Shown here piece after piece: positions 40,983-53,075 of a stretch of 64,000 bases of DNA (position 1 is its first letter; each line of letters begins with the position of its first letter). Origin of the DNA: Cokeromyces recurvatus (lineage: Eukaryota; Mucoromycota; Mucoromycetes; Mucorales; Mucoraceae); NCBI RefSeq assembly GCF_025118155.1, contig NW_026251401.1, forward strand, positions 372,001-436,000, read 5' to 3'. Made by a program: the position numbers and the translations under genes. The notes under the pieces are model-generated. The model saw nothing but the letters and a program-made list of their open reading frames with translations, did no database searches and was not told the origin of the DNA.

Positions 40983-41874
40983 TCATTTTGATGTAAGAAA
41001 CAAACAAATCAAATCAAATCAAAAAAAAAAAAAAAAAAAAGCTGGTTTTCTTTTTAAATAGTCTACAACACATGCTCTATTTATTTTCTGTACATTTCTT
41101 TTCTCTCTCTCTCTCTCTCTCTCTCTTCTTATTTATTCCCCTCACCTTCCATTCTTATCACTTGAATATATATGCATATGTTCTTTTTTTTTTTGGAGTT
41201 TTGAGATAACATGATGAAACTTAGTCACTAATAATAATCCCAAAAAGAAATAAAATAAAATAAAATAAACACAACTAATTGTAAATACATAATAATATAG
41301 ACTGTTTCTTTTCTTTTAACATATAATAATCTGTTATGGATGGATATACTTTTTTGTTACGTACTGACCTTATGACGTAATACTTTATCTCCTTATCATA
41401 TAAATAGATGTATATGATATAATCTTAATATTGTGCGACAACTACATTATTTTTTGAATAATCATTATTTTGTAGAGGGGGATTACTACTTGGAGAAAAT
41501 GTATGTAAGTGATCACATATTTAGTTTTGTTTGATCCCCCCCCTTATGCTGCTTCTTGTATGACTGCTCACCCTCCCATTATTGGTGGTAAAAGTTAATC
41601 ATGACTATTTAAATTTGTATCATCAATTAAACGAAATTATACTTCTTCTTCCCTTGAAACATGATATCATTCTTTAAATGCTTGGTAGACACCTAAATGA
41701 AAAGAAAGTTGCCAATAGACATTTCAACTCGGTTTACTATCATTATTAAAAAGATCGACAAAGAAAAAGAGCCTCATCATCAACTACTTTATTATATCTT
41801 TTTTTTTTTTTACGAAATAATGATTTCATTTCATTTTTATTTTTATTTTTTTTACAAGATGTAACTGCCTTCTT
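40983..41874. other. Convergent intergenic region
   Basis: About 890 bases between two convergent stops, with an A run near 41020-41040, a CT repeat (41103-41126) and C/G runs near 41470-41550. Presumably two 3' UTRs. No gene is seen. Confidence 0.55.
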
Positions 41875-42915
41875 TTATTCAATAGCAGATAAAATAAAAG
41901 ATTGGAGTTCTTTTGTCGGACATAAATCGATGGGTGATTTACCATCATGATTTAAAAGATCTACATTCCCATTGTGTTCAATTAAGAGAACAGCACAATC
42001 ACCATGACCTCCTTCACATGCATAATGTAAGGGAGTATTATTTTCTGCATCTTTTGGATTCACTCTTGCTTTTGCTTTTAATAATAATTCAATCATTTTA
42101 ATATATCCTCCACTAGCTGCACGATGTCTATAGTAGATCATTTCTTTCCTTTTTTAGTAACAAATAGATGCATATCATATCATATCATTTATGCTTACAA
42201 GGGTGTCTGCTTGTATTTATTTAATTGATTGACAGGTGCATTATGTTCCAACAATACTTTACAAATCTATAATCAATAAACAGATAAATACACACACACA
42301 CACACACACATAAATAGGGGGCCATGTTACCACCACACTTTACATCAATTCTATTTTTGGATGCAGCATAATGTCTTGTATAACACGTTAACATCAAGTA
42401 GAAGAATACAAAATTTATACGACTACTTACAATACAGATTGTTTTGTTTCGTTTTCTATGGATGGATCTGCTCCTTTATCTAATAATAATTTTACAACAT
42501 TTGTATGTCCAGCAGAAACTATAGAATACATATGAGTATATATAATTTCATTAAATAGGTCGCGTTACCTGCAATCAAAAGTGGGGTCCATCCTGCCTAC
42601 TCATATCTATATTAATTACATATAAATAAATAGATTTGTATATGAATATATACTTCTTTATCTTGACTGTTTATCATTGCTCCTTTATTTAACAAATAGT
42701 CTACTATATCTACATGTCCTCCTGACGCTGCCCAATGAATAGCATTACGTCCATCCTAAGTAAGTAATTCAAGTTAATCATTATCATCATTTCACTTTTA
42801 TTCAAGTGATAAATTGTACATTATCAAAGGAATTCACTAAAGTGTCATCTTTTTCAATCATCTGTTGAACAATGAAAAGTTTTCCTTCATAAGCAGCTTG
42901 ATAAATAGAAAGCAT
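41875..42915 (-). CDS. NAS6: Gankyrin/Nas6-like ankyrin protein, proteasome assembly chaperone
   Basis: Seven exons: 42915-42820, 42755-42654, 42596-42569, 42518-42431, 42374-42344, 42266-42199, 42127-41875; 221 aa. Two exons are only 28 and 31 bases; each keeps phase and rebuilds an ankyrin repeat. About six repeats are seen, such as DGRNAIHWAASGGHVDIVDYLLNKGA, AGWTPLLIAVSAGHTNVVKLLLDKGADPS, LHYAASKNRIDICKVLLEHNAPV, LHRAASGGYIKMIELLLKAKARV and TPLHYACEGGHGDCAVLLIEHN. Length and repeat layout match human gankyrin (PSMD10) and yeast Nas6, which bind Rpt3 during assembly of the 19S base. Other ankyrin proteins remain possible, so the family call is strong and the orthology moderate. Confidence 0.87.
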
Positions 42916-43559
42916 TTTAATAATAATAATAATAATAATAGACAAAAGAAAAAAAATAAATAAATAAATAAACAATAGAATTTGAATTTCTTATTTTTTT
43001 TTTTTTTTATTAGAAAGAAGAATTTTATAATTTGAGAAAATAAATAAATAAATAAAAATAAATAAAAATGATTACTATTCCATATAGCAGCTTATCTCTT
43101 GTTCGATAAAGAACACTTATTACAAGTGTATTATTTACATGCATAGATTTTCTTTACAAGGAGTCTTATTTTGTAATATTCTTCTTATTATTGTTTATTA
43201 TGTAGGACAAGAACGATACATGATATTAATAAAGAAATGTTACTATTTATGTCATGACTTTTTTTTTTATGAGACCTAAGGTACAGGTACTGTCAAGCGA
43301 TAAGGTAGGACATCCTAATGAAACAAAATTGGGACAGATGTCTTTGGTTAGTTAAAATTCGGCATAAAATAATCCGAAGAAAAACCTTTTTTTTTTTTTT
43401 TTCGTTGCTGTTTCCCTCCCTCCGAGGTTAAGGAGGAGGGACACATTTAATAATAATCATCTATTTGATGAGAAATTATGATAAACGAATTAGGGAAAAA
43501 AAAAAGTAGCAAATCCATTCAAGAAAGTACCCTTTTTGGTGATTTATTGCAAAGTAGGA

Positions 43560-43594
<35 letters not shown>

Positions 43595-43718
43595 AATTAA
43601 TGGTTGCTGGTCTAAAAATATGACAGTATTACATAATCACTCTAATTATAAGGTAAAATGGCCACTGTTTTCATTTTGATGGAGGAAATAATCCTCCTAT
43701 GTTTAAATTAATTTTCTA

Positions 43719-43756
<38 letters not shown>

Positions 43757-43914
43757 GAAAAAAAAATTACTTTAATGATAAAACTACTACTACTACAGAA
43801 TAATAAATTAAATTATTTTGAAACAACAAAAAAAAAAAACATATGTACAATCTTTATTACAATGTATACAGAAAGAGAGTTAATATAATGAAGTGGAGTG
43901 GAATGAGTTATATT
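42916..43914. other. Intergenic, no gene seen
   Basis: About 1 kb with TAA/TAAA repeats near the Nas6 start, A run 43561-43590 and T run 43723-43752. A CCTCCC/GGAGGAGGG stretch at 43416-43440 can form a small hairpin. No coding frame. Confidence 0.5.
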
Positions 43915-44302
43915 TTACAAGGAATCATCTTTTTGTTGTAATAAAAAGCCATTTAGATGATTAATGATTTCGTTATCTTCAACAAATGTCTTTTGTTTCT
44001 TTGTGTCTGATGATGGATATAATGTGACTTCTTCGAAATCAAATTGAGCAAATAGATCATCATGATCATCTCTTTTTCTTTTATGACTTGATGAGTTGCT
44101 TGTAATCGTATTATTATCATCTTCTTCGCCTTCTGATAATTCTGGTATATCATCCCAATCCAATAGAGGAATTGGTATATCGTTGTTATTGTTGATTGTA
44201 TTATCATCAGTGGTATTGTTATTGGGTGATGATAAACCTAAAATGGCTAATAATTCGATATCATCAATCACGTCTATCGGTGTGACTGCTTTTCCTTGAC
44301 AA

Positions 44303-44336
<34 letters not shown>

Positions 44337-44427
44337 GCTGTTGTTCATCATCCAATATTTTAATATTTATATCATTAATATTTAATGGTTGAACTAATAA
44401 CATAGACTTGGTATTATTATGGCACAT
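43915..44427 (-). CDS. Hypothetical acidic nuclear-type protein with poly-Gln
   Basis: Single exon, 170 aa, ATG at 44427. It has a run of about 13 Gln (44302-44345), Asn-rich stretches, an acidic segment (LLDWDDIPELSEGEEDD) and a classical basic nuclear signal SSHKRKRDDHDD. No domain is recognised. The acidic-plus-NLS composition resembles small transcription-associated proteins, but this is only a composition argument. The long frame in AT-rich DNA supports a real gene; the poly-Gln codon repeat is a likely length-variable site. Confidence 0.5.
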
Positions 44428-44801
44428 GTGAATGGAATATATAAATTGTGTGCTATTATTTACATAAAATAAAAAGTTTGATAATTATTATTATTTTTTT
44501 GATTTAAAACTTTTTATGAAAAAAAAAAAAAAATCCAAGTATTTATATATTAATTCAAATTTAGCTTAAAATAAAAAATAAAAAAAGGAAAGCTTCTATT
44601 GGATTTTTCTTTTAAGTTTATTTAGAAAAATTTAAAAAAAAAAAAAAAAATTAAGATATTAACGGGAGAATAAATTCCCTCCCCCCCCTTCTCTTTCTTT
44701 CTTTCTTTCTCCTACTTTCTCTTCTTTTCCCCCCCCCCTTTTTTTTTTTTTTTTTATAATATACAAAAGAAAATATAGCCAATCATATTTCGCAAAGTAA
44801 T
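44428..44801. other. Short intergenic stretch, low complexity
   Basis: 374 bases of A/T and C/T runs (C runs near 44680 and 44725) between the RING-H2 stop and the start of the acidic hypothetical gene, both minus strand. No gene. Confidence 0.5.
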
Positions 44802-46289
44802 TTAATTTGTGGAAGAGGGTGGTGTAGTATTTTCATTGGTGGGAATAGGTACTTCTCGGCAAAGCGGACATTGATTTTGACCTTCAGTTAACCATTTATC
44901 AATACAATCTTTGTGAAACCCATGATGACACGCAAGCACACGAACATCATCTTCTGATTGGTAACTATTCAGACATACCTGACACCCATCTGAATTACCC
45001 ACAATCGTTTGTTTCACTTGCTGGGTATATTTGACAATAGGTACATAATTGTCAATCGCTTCTTGACTGACTGTAGGCCTTCTGGCTGGCCCAATCATAG
45101 CTGCTAATTCTAATAACTCTTCATAAGATGGACTGTCATTTATCATGTTTTCTACACTATTTCCACTTAGAATATAAACTGTCCATTGTCCTGTTCTACT
45201 ACTACTACTACTGCTGCTGCTACTATGATTATTACTACTACTATCATTATGATTATTCGCTGTTGTTCTTTGTGATTGATTTTGCTCTTGTTGAGTTTCT
45301 GATTGTGTGGGTGTTGCTCTTTCTCTTTCTAATCTTTCTCTGATTCTTACACTAGACCTTGTGCCTTGTCTAGAACCATTGTTATTACTGTTTGTTTGTT
45401 GTTGTTGTTGTTGTTGGTTATTAGTATTATTAGTATTAGTATTAGTATTATTATTAACAGTAGTAGTTGCTGTACGTAAACCATATAAAAAGACAGGTAA
45501 CATTAAAATACGCGTAATTTCACCTTCCTCTTCTGATATTGTAGGCGATTCTCCATCTGCATTTATCGCTGTTGACCTAGGTTGATTATTTGTTGACAAG
45601 GTATTATTATTATTATTAGTAGCAGAAGACGTAGGTACACTGGTAACAATAACGGGTAATCTAAAAAATTGCATAAAAGAATCTTCTGTACTTTCAGGCT
45701 CAATCTGTTGAAATACCTCAGGTGATAAATGCATAGTAAGTTGTTGGCGTACAGGTCTATGACTGTTACTAACAGTAGTGCGTTCATAAGCTACATCGGA
45801 ATCTAATGATCCATTACGAAAAGATGAAACAACCGCTTCACTAATAACTTGAACAATCATCCTTGAAAAGGGACTCATGGAAGATATAGATGTTGTTGTT
45901 GTTGTTGCAATATCAGATGTTGCTATTCTATTAATACTTGCTGCTGCCTCAATAGCTTCTGATACTGTGGTAATATTATTTGTACGATTAGTATCAGCCC
46001 CATTTAAAGCTCGTTCTCTTAATTGTGCCCTTCTCCATCTTCTTTCATCTCTACGTTGATTTTCGTTCACTGGTATAAATGCAGTATTAGGTGTCGTTGC
46101 TGCTGCTCTTCGTGGAGGAGTTGTTCTGCTAATTGGATTTTCTCTAATAATTGGAACTCTAGCACTAGGCCTAATTATTCTACCTCTTGTTGTTAATGTA
46201 TTGGTGCCATCGTCATTATTCGTATTACTATTGTTATTATCATTTCGATTCTGATTTTGACTATCTTCAGTAGATTGTCTTTGACCCAT
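44802..46289 (-). CDS. RING-H2 finger protein with predicted N-myristoylation
   Basis: Single exon, 495 aa if started at ATG 46289 (MGQRQSTED); an in-frame ATG lies 69 bases upstream but would add a hydrophobic leader. The chosen start gives Gly2 followed by a Ser at position 6, a good myristoylation signal. Most of the protein is disordered and rich in Asn, Thr, Arg and Gln. A conserved stretch (SPSYEELLELAAMIGPARRPTVSQEAID) precedes a C-terminal RING-H2: CQVCLNSYQSEDDVRVLACHHGFHKDCIDKWLTEG then CPLC. The eight metal ligands fit C3H2C3. Such proteins act as E3 ubiquitin ligases; substrate unknown. The lipid anchor would place it at a membrane. Confidence 0.86.
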   Translation of the reverse strand: MGQRQSTEDSQNQNRNDNNNSNTNNDDGTNTLTTRGRIIRPSARVPIIRENPISRTTPPRRAAATTPNTAFIPVNENQRRDERRWRRAQLRERALNGADTNRTNNITTVSEAIEAAASINRIATSDIATTTTTSISSMSPFSRMIVQVISEAVVSSFRNGSLDSDVAYERTTVSNSHRPVRQQLTMHLSPEVFQQIEPESTEDSFMQFFRLPVIVTSVPTSSATNNNNNTLSTNNQPRSTAINADGESPTISEEEGEITRILMLPVFLYGLRTATTTVNNNTNTNTNNTNNQQQQQQQTNSNNNGSRQGTRSSVRIRERLERERATPTQSETQQEQNQSQRTTANNHNDSSSNNHSSSSSSSSSRTGQWTVYILSGNSVENMINDSPSYEELLELAAMIGPARRPTVSQEAIDNYVPIVKYTQQVKQTIVGNSDGCQVCLNSYQSEDDVRVLACHHGFHKDCIDKWLTEGQNQCPLCREVPIPTNENTTPPSSTN

Positions 46290-47764
46290 CTTAATCTGAC
46301 TCACTTTAGGATGTATGATAAAATATATTATAAAAGAAGAAATATGTATGTAATCCAAATAAGTTAAGAAATAAAAAAAAAAGAAAAAGAAAAGACTTTA
46401 CTAATTTTTTTTAATTTTTTTTTTTTTTTTTGCTGCGTGCAAACACTATAAAATTTAGTAAAATAATGACTTTCTTTATATTAGTTTAATAAATAATTCA
46501 TATTGAAAAGAGAAATACTAATTGCAAGCAAAGCTTTTTTGGTTATAACACATTATTTCAACTTGTATTCTCTTGTTTTTCTATTTTTGGTAATATTCAC
46601 ATTTACATCTTTAAGCAAGTTTTTTTTTTTAAAAAAAAAAAAAAAAGATGACTTATGCTGCGCAAGTAATAGTGAACACTTTTTTTTTGTATACCACAGT
46701 TTTTGAAAATAAAATGAATGGAAAATTCAATATGATTAAAATTGATTGGATTTGTGTATACAATGTTAATAAATCTAGATTATTCTTTCTCTTTTCCCTT
46801 CTTCTCCTTCCTCCCCCCATAAATGCTAAACTGCATAAAAGTATAAAAAAAAAAAAAAAAAAAAAAAAATTCGCGCATTTGATTGTAATAGAACAAAAAA
46901 AAAAAAAAAAAAAAAAAAAAGACAAATGTAAAATGCGAAATTTTTTTTTTATTTATTTATTACATAATAAAAAAAACAAGGTTAAAATAGACTATACCCT
47001 TTCTTTCCTTGGAAAAGGGATGTATAAAGTTATTACGAGTAAGCCCCATAATAATAATAAATTACCCTTGCCTGAAAATGAAAAATTAAACATAAATTCA
47101 TTATGTATGAAACATATATAACTTGGTGTATTTAACCTTAAACAAGAAGAGTTAATTAATAACAGCTGGTTGAATTTGTATACTACTTTCCATCTTCAAT
47201 GTTGGTTTGAAACACGAGTTTCACCTAATACAATTCATTCTTTGAAGAAGTCTTACTTTTTCCTTGAAGAAAAAAAAAAAAGATCTATAAAGAATAAGAA
47301 TAATAAAATATGACAGTTTATTTATTACCCTCATACAACAACTTTTAAAGTTCTTTTTTTTTTCTCTTTTTAACCATTAAATCATTTACAATGTAAGAAA
47401 AAAAAAAAAAGATAAATGAACAATCTACAAATGTTTGTTTGTATCATGTCTATCATTATTATGCAACTCTAGAGAATGTGTATCACTATTCTCCAAAATC
47501 TTTCTTTTTATAAAACATTATTGGTACAACGACGAAATTTATACTATTTTTCCTTTCAGCTTTTACTTTAAATAAGAAAAGCTACTAGTAGAGGATGATG
47601 GCAGAAGAAGAAAGAGATTAAGCTTCTAGATTCTATTTCATTTATAGAACGAATATGTTACATTTTTAGCAGCAGCTTGCTGATCCCTTTAAAATTCTTC
47701 TAATCGGAAAAAAAAAGTGATAAAAGAAAATAATGTTCTTTCCTCTAATAACAAAGTGTATTTA

Positions 47765-47767
<3 letters not shown>

Positions 47768-47827
<60 letters not shown>
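47768..47827. repeat. 60-base A homopolymer
   Basis: Uninterrupted run of 60 A in the gene-free stretch. Confidence 0.95.
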
Positions 47828-47829
<2 letters not shown>

Positions 47830-48792
47830 ATTGGTAATAGAGACAATATTAGGGAGAAGGACTAAGATTTATCCCATCTTATGGATAATAGTCTATATTT
47901 ATTACAAGTTACTATAATAGGCTATTCATGAGACCCAATAATTTAGATAGTAGCAAAAACAATAAGCCTATTATTATTATTATTATTATCGTAATAATTA
48001 TTTATAAATGTACATGGACTTACGTTTTGCTTTATTTTTAACCTGAACTTATTTTATGATTATTAATCTCAAAGAGTAATAAAATTCACTTTCTAATGGA
48101 ATGACATGAATGCCTTTGTCTTGATAAGGGCTCCTTTTCGTTATTATGTATCGTACAAGGTTTTACTGCATGCAAAAAAAAAAAAAAATCTATTAACGTA
48201 GGTTACTAACCCTACTAAACTATTCTTATTAATTCACCCGTAGTCTAATAAAAAAAAGGCCTCCTCCTCCCAACTTTCTTTAAACAAGTTAAAAAAATAA
48301 TAATAATGATGATGATTATTACAATGAATTAAGTTTTATCTGTTTCTTTTATCTTTTCGATAAAGAGATCATCAGAATAATGTATAAAATTATGCAGTCT
48401 GACTTCACTACAACGTTATTAACACGAAAAAAAAGAGGCAGGATGTCGATAATACATTCTCTAATATTAAATGCAAGGACTTTAGTATGTAGACGTGTCA
48501 TATTTCTCTGGGAAAAAAAATGACTTTTTCTTTTCCTTCTTTTTTTTTTTTCGTTTAAACAATTTAAGGAAAGGAAATGATGATTGTAATGATATCATAT
48601 GGGAAAGAAAGAAAGAAAAAAAAAAGGATTACTTGGTGATAATGATGATAGTAACACTGTTGAGGCTTTCACAACAATAGAATAAATTTGAGAGTAATTT
48701 ATGATATATCTTCATGTAAACGCATATGAATACAGCTTATCAAAATATAAATTAGCCGAGTGTCAAAGGTATTTGGTAAAGAATATTACCCT

Positions 48793-48832
48793 CACACACA
48801 CACACACACACACTCTCTCTCTCTCTCTCTCT
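48793..48832. repeat. Compound (AC)n(TC)n microsatellite
   Basis: About ten AC units followed by about nine TC units. Confidence 0.9.
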
Positions 48833-50306
48833 TTATTTTATTATTCCATTATCATTGGAACTATGCATGTAAGTTTAAATAACTCAAAGGTTATATTAAT
48901 AATACTAAATGAATGATTCATTCATCCATCCATCCTTGTGTCAAATGTAATAGGTTGTTGATTCAACTTGATGAAATAACAAAATAAAATACTAATAAAA
49001 CAAGGAACCATTATGTATAACGAAATTATTACTGAGAATAGTGTCATGTTTCAACTTTATTATATCACTTGAGAATAACTCTCTTTCTTTTCTTTTTTTT
49101 TTTTTATATATACATGAATGAATGATATATTAATCAACTTCTTGGTAATATTAATTTCTATTCTATTAAAAGTAACAATTAAGGTTTATCTTTTGCAGCC
49201 ATTCGATGTCATTACTTTATCTCTTTTCCTTAATTTAGCTACGTCAATTAAAAGTACTTGAACTTATTATTGATATTGGCATGTGTCAAATACTATTTTA
49301 ACTTGTTAGAATTAGAATAGGGTAGAATTTCTTTTTTTTTTTTAAAAAAAAAAAATTCCCTTGAATCCTATCCTTTCATAAATATGGTTTGGAACCTTTC
49401 TTATGTATTTAATACTAGAAATAAAAAAATAAAAATAAAAGGAACTCTGAGAAAGACAGCTTAATAAAAGTAGTGTGTGTGTGTGTGTGTGTGTGTGATG
49501 AAATGGTTATTATCAAATAATAAACACGCAAATATATCTTGTTTACTGCTGTTTGAGGACACTACAACAACTCACTGTTTTGACTTTGAATTGTAAAGAT
49601 AAAAACTCCTTCTAAAAGCATTCTCAACGTTATAGGTAAATCGTGGATTGTAATTTAACTTAAAGCTATGCCAATAACTTTGTACGACTGTATAGTAAAA
49701 TTTAACTTAAAAAAGGAAGAGGAGGAGGAGGAGGGGCCAGCATTAGTAATAAAGTAGGATAGAAAGAGAGCTGGTGTGTGTGTGTGTGTGTGTCAAAAGA
49801 GGATAAAAACAATTTTTTTTTCAAGTCTATAAATAACATGTTGTTATTTTATCATTATATCTTAATGCTGTATGACAGCAGCAGAGTAACTTGAGTTTCT
49901 ATTTTATTTTATTTTTTATTAGTTCCCTCCGAATGTGATACATTTGAAATAATTCATGTATATCATTTTTGAAAAGGAAAAAAAAAAAAGAGTTATTTAT
50001 ATGGATTACTAAAAGTGAAGACCTATTTATTTATCTTATTCCATTCATGATGGCAAAATAGGTCAATAGTAATAATAAATAAATAAAAAAAAAGAGAGTA
50101 TGAAATAAGACACGATTAACTGAATAATAGCAGCAATTAAATGAATGTGCACTATGATTATCATACTGTATTTATTTTAATATAATATGAATGCAAAATA
50201 ATAAGCCAGTTATTTATTATAGATAAAGAATAGTACAACAATAATAATAATAATAATAAGCATATACCATATACATGTATAAAGTATGCGCTTGCTTTGT
50301 ATTACA

Positions 50307-51707
50307 TTATTCAGGTAATAAAAAGGAAATACGATCATTTAACCAAAGACGATCATTAGCCCATTTATCCTTTTCTTTAGCTAATACTTCTCTTTTCTCA
50401 AAGGACCTTTGTTGTTGTTGTATCACCTTTTCCAACTTGAGTCGACATTGTTTCTCTTCATCAAGCTGTGCCTTTAACTTCATGATCATGTCTAATAATA
50501 TGTCATTATTATTCTCTGTTGTTATTGACTTGTTGGATACTGAAAGAAGACGGCCCGAGGGAAGAACGGGTGGAGATGAAAGTCGCTTTTGTGGTGGGAA
50601 AGGTTTGTTATTATAGATGACTTGTCGACAATGTGGACACGCCTTTTTATTATTATTATTATTCATGTCTTCTTCTTTAGAGGATAGTGATTCGTTTGTT
50701 TGAACTTGAACATGACGAAGACGAACAGAACGTCGATTAAGTGCTGCCTCAGGAACGGATTGAAATAAGGGTTGTTGACTTTTAGAGTAATGAGGTGAAC
50801 AAACAACAGATGCTGCAATAACTGCTGAGGCAACTGCAGGCGGTAAAGGAGCGGGTCGTTGAGGTTGTTGTTGTTGTTTGTTTGTTGTTGTTGTTGTTGT
50901 TGCAATTGAAGAAGCTAAACCAGGCTCATAAGGCTTATGCCTTTTTAATAATGTATTAGTAGTAGTAGTAGTAGCAGCAGTAGCAGCAGTAGCAGCAGTA
51001 GCAGCAGTAGCAGTAGTAAAAGGAGGTGGTTGAGGAAATTGTTGGATCTCTTCGTTTAATAATCCAGAATGAAATGTTTCCTTTTCTGAATTTATTTCAC
51101 TATAGATACCTGAATCACGTAATTGTTGTTTGTTCTTGGGTTGATAATGACAAGTCGTCATGTTAATATCATGTGTCATTGACTGGTCTCTGTTTGTCTT
51201 GGTACGATGATCCATATCATGACTCTTTTTCACAAAGGCAGTCGTGGTGTTGGTGTTGATGGTGATTGGCTTATCGTTTGTTGCAGATCCTATAGATAAA
51301 AGATATTCATTCGACTCTTCATAAACAGGTAAAGGTATATAATTCCTTTTCCCTGTATTAGACAATGGTTGTTGTTGTTGTTGTTGTTGTTCAACTAAGA
51401 TGGGTTCAGATCGTAACAGAGGCCTTCTACGCAAACGGCTTAAAAGACGTGAAGCTCGTCTAAATTGTAATTGCTTCTTTGTACTTTCATCCATCTTTGT
51501 TAATACGTTACTGTACTCTTCAGGTCCTGTCGTTGATAAAAATTCTGCTAATAACAAGGTGTCATTTTTAGTATCCTGTGTTGTTACAGCTATTAAAGAA
51601 TTATGACTGAAGGAACTACTATCGTCATCTAGCATTTCTTCATCCATTGTTGATTGTTGTTCATTTTCATATAATCCAAAAGGCTTCATTCGTTTTGCTT
51701 TTATCAT
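50307..51707 (-). CDS. Hypothetical protein with TTGP motif, zinc-knuckle-like CPHC and C-terminal coiled coil
   Basis: Single exon, 466 aa. Near the N-terminus is a leucine-rich motif LLLAEFLSTTGPEEYSNVL, resembling the short LxxFLxxTGP motif found in various fungal proteins (from memory), followed by an Arg-rich helix (RRASRLLSRLRRRPLL). The middle is low complexity (poly-Gln, poly-Thr/Ala from GTT and GTA/GCA repeats, Pro-rich PAPLPPAVAS). A CPHCRQVIY half-site lies at about 360, and the C-terminus (about 405-466) is a predicted coiled coil (MIMKLKAQLDEEKQCRLKLEKVIQQQQRSFEKRE). Scaffold or cytoskeletal adaptor is a guess only. The frame is long and intact, so the gene is likely real. Confidence 0.65.
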   Translation of the reverse strand: MIKAKRMKPFGLYENEQQSTMDEEMLDDDSSSFSHNSLIAVTTQDTKNDTLLLAEFLSTTGPEEYSNVLTKMDESTKKQLQFRRASRLLSRLRRRPLLRSEPILVEQQQQQQQPLSNTGKRNYIPLPVYEESNEYLLSIGSATNDKPITINTNTTTAFVKKSHDMDHRTKTNRDQSMTHDINMTTCHYQPKNKQQLRDSGIYSEINSEKETFHSGLLNEEIQQFPQPPPFTTATAATAATAATAATTTTTNTLLKRHKPYEPGLASSIATTTTTTNKQQQQPQRPAPLPPAVASAVIAASVVCSPHYSKSQQPLFQSVPEAALNRRSVRLRHVQVQTNESLSSKEEDMNNNNNKKACPHCRQVIYNNKPFPPQKRLSSPPVLPSGRLLSVSNKSITTENNNDILLDMIMKLKAQLDEEKQCRLKLEKVIQQQQRSFEKREVLAKEKDKWANDRLWLNDRISFLLPE

Positions 51708-52065
51708 TCAGGAAAAAGAAAAAAGAAAAAAGAAAAAGAAATAGAATAATAATTATAGTTATAAAAAAGAAAGGTAATACACACGTACACAAAAATAAAT
51801 ATACATTTATATTTATATGCATACACATACATATACACATGTGTATCTGTCTTCTCTCCTCAAATAGATTTCTTAATTCAGATCTACAATATAAAACAAG
51901 GAGAGTTATTATTGCTGTTTCTAATAAGCAATTTCTCTCTCTCTCTCTCTTTTATTGTAACCATTTACTAGAGTATGACATGATTTTATTAAATATTCAT
52001 ATTATATTATTAAAGGGGGAGGGAGGGCCAATAATACTCGCCTCCTTTCTCCCGTCTAGATTTTG

Positions 52066-52102
<37 letters not shown>

Positions 52103-52150
52103 TTGTTGGTTCATCTCCTTTCATAGTATTTAAACTCATTATAAGGATCA
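51708..52150. other. Intergenic, no gene seen
   Basis: 443 bases between the hypothetical gene start and the stop of the Ssk1-like gene. AAAAAG repeats near 51712-51740, TC repeat 51930-51950 and a T run 52070-52101. Presumed promoter plus 3' UTR. Confidence 0.5.
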
Positions 52151-53044
52151 TTATTCACTCTCGTATTGTTGATTCATTAATCGTTCTTCTTCTAGAAGTC
52201 TCTTTTGCTCCCTTGCTTCTACTTGTTTTGGTATCGATAACTCATGATCAGAAGCTGTTTTATGTAATGTTTGGCCATAATTTACTGTCTTGGTCACAGA
52301 GCCATTTAATTGTGATTGCGATTGTGATGACTGTGGTAGTGATAGTGATAGTGATAGTGATAGTGGTAGTGGTGGTGGTGGTGGTGTGCCAGATCTGGAT
52401 GTAGGTGATGATTGAGTATCAGGGAGAATAGCCGTAGACATTTTTCGTTTATTAATACCCAATAGAATAATTGCTCGAGATTCATCTTTCATCATTTCTC
52501 TTGTTCGAAGTTCAAGTTGTTCTTTTTCTCGTGCATATGCGGCTAACGCTTCTTTATTAAGCATAATGTTATCCTTTCGAAGTCGAAGAGCGTTTGTGAC
52601 GACTGAAGGATGATGATGTTGTTGTAAACTAGTAGTAGTGTTATTACGTGCAGAAGAACGCTTCCATTTCCTCCATCCCTCAAAATCAATCAAGGCTTGC
52701 ATACAACCCCATTCCATTATTTTCTTTTCCAACCATTCAAGACTAACTGGTTTTGTAAGAAAATCATTACAACCTGCGGCAAGAGCTGCTTGTCTATCTG
52801 ATTCAAGTGAGGATGCTGTTAGGGCAACAATAATAACAGGTGACTGAAATGAAGAAACATGCTTCTCCTCTTCCTTCTCCTTTTCTTCCCTTTCAATAGA
52901 ATTAGATGGTAATACACCTATCTTTCTCTCCTTTTCTATCGATCGAATCATCTTTGTTGCTGCAATACCATCCATGACAGGTAATTGAATATCCATCTAT
53001 AATTAACAGAAATGTGAATAAGAGTTTTTTTTTCTATAATATAC

Positions 53045-53075
<31 letters not shown>

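Larger units (their letters stand above)
46290..50306. other. 4-kb gene-free stretch rich in simple repeats
   Basis: The largest stretch here without a recognisable gene. It contains A runs at 46847-46869 and 46897-46920, a 60-base A run (47768-47827), AC/TC repeats (48793-48832), GT repeats (about 49473-49497 and 49774-49793) and a GGAGGA repeat near 49717-49735. All open frames are short and built of homopolymer codons. It may hold regulatory DNA, an untranslated RNA gene or decayed mobile DNA; I see no direct support for any. Confidence 0.55.

Noticed and set aside
42298..42310. CA repeats and regular short repeats considered as a CRISPR-like array
   Set aside because: Dinucleotide slippage without unique spacers; eukaryotic context.
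46648..47121. 157-residue frame rich in Lys and Phe
   Set aside because: Built from A and T homopolymers, with no family similarity.
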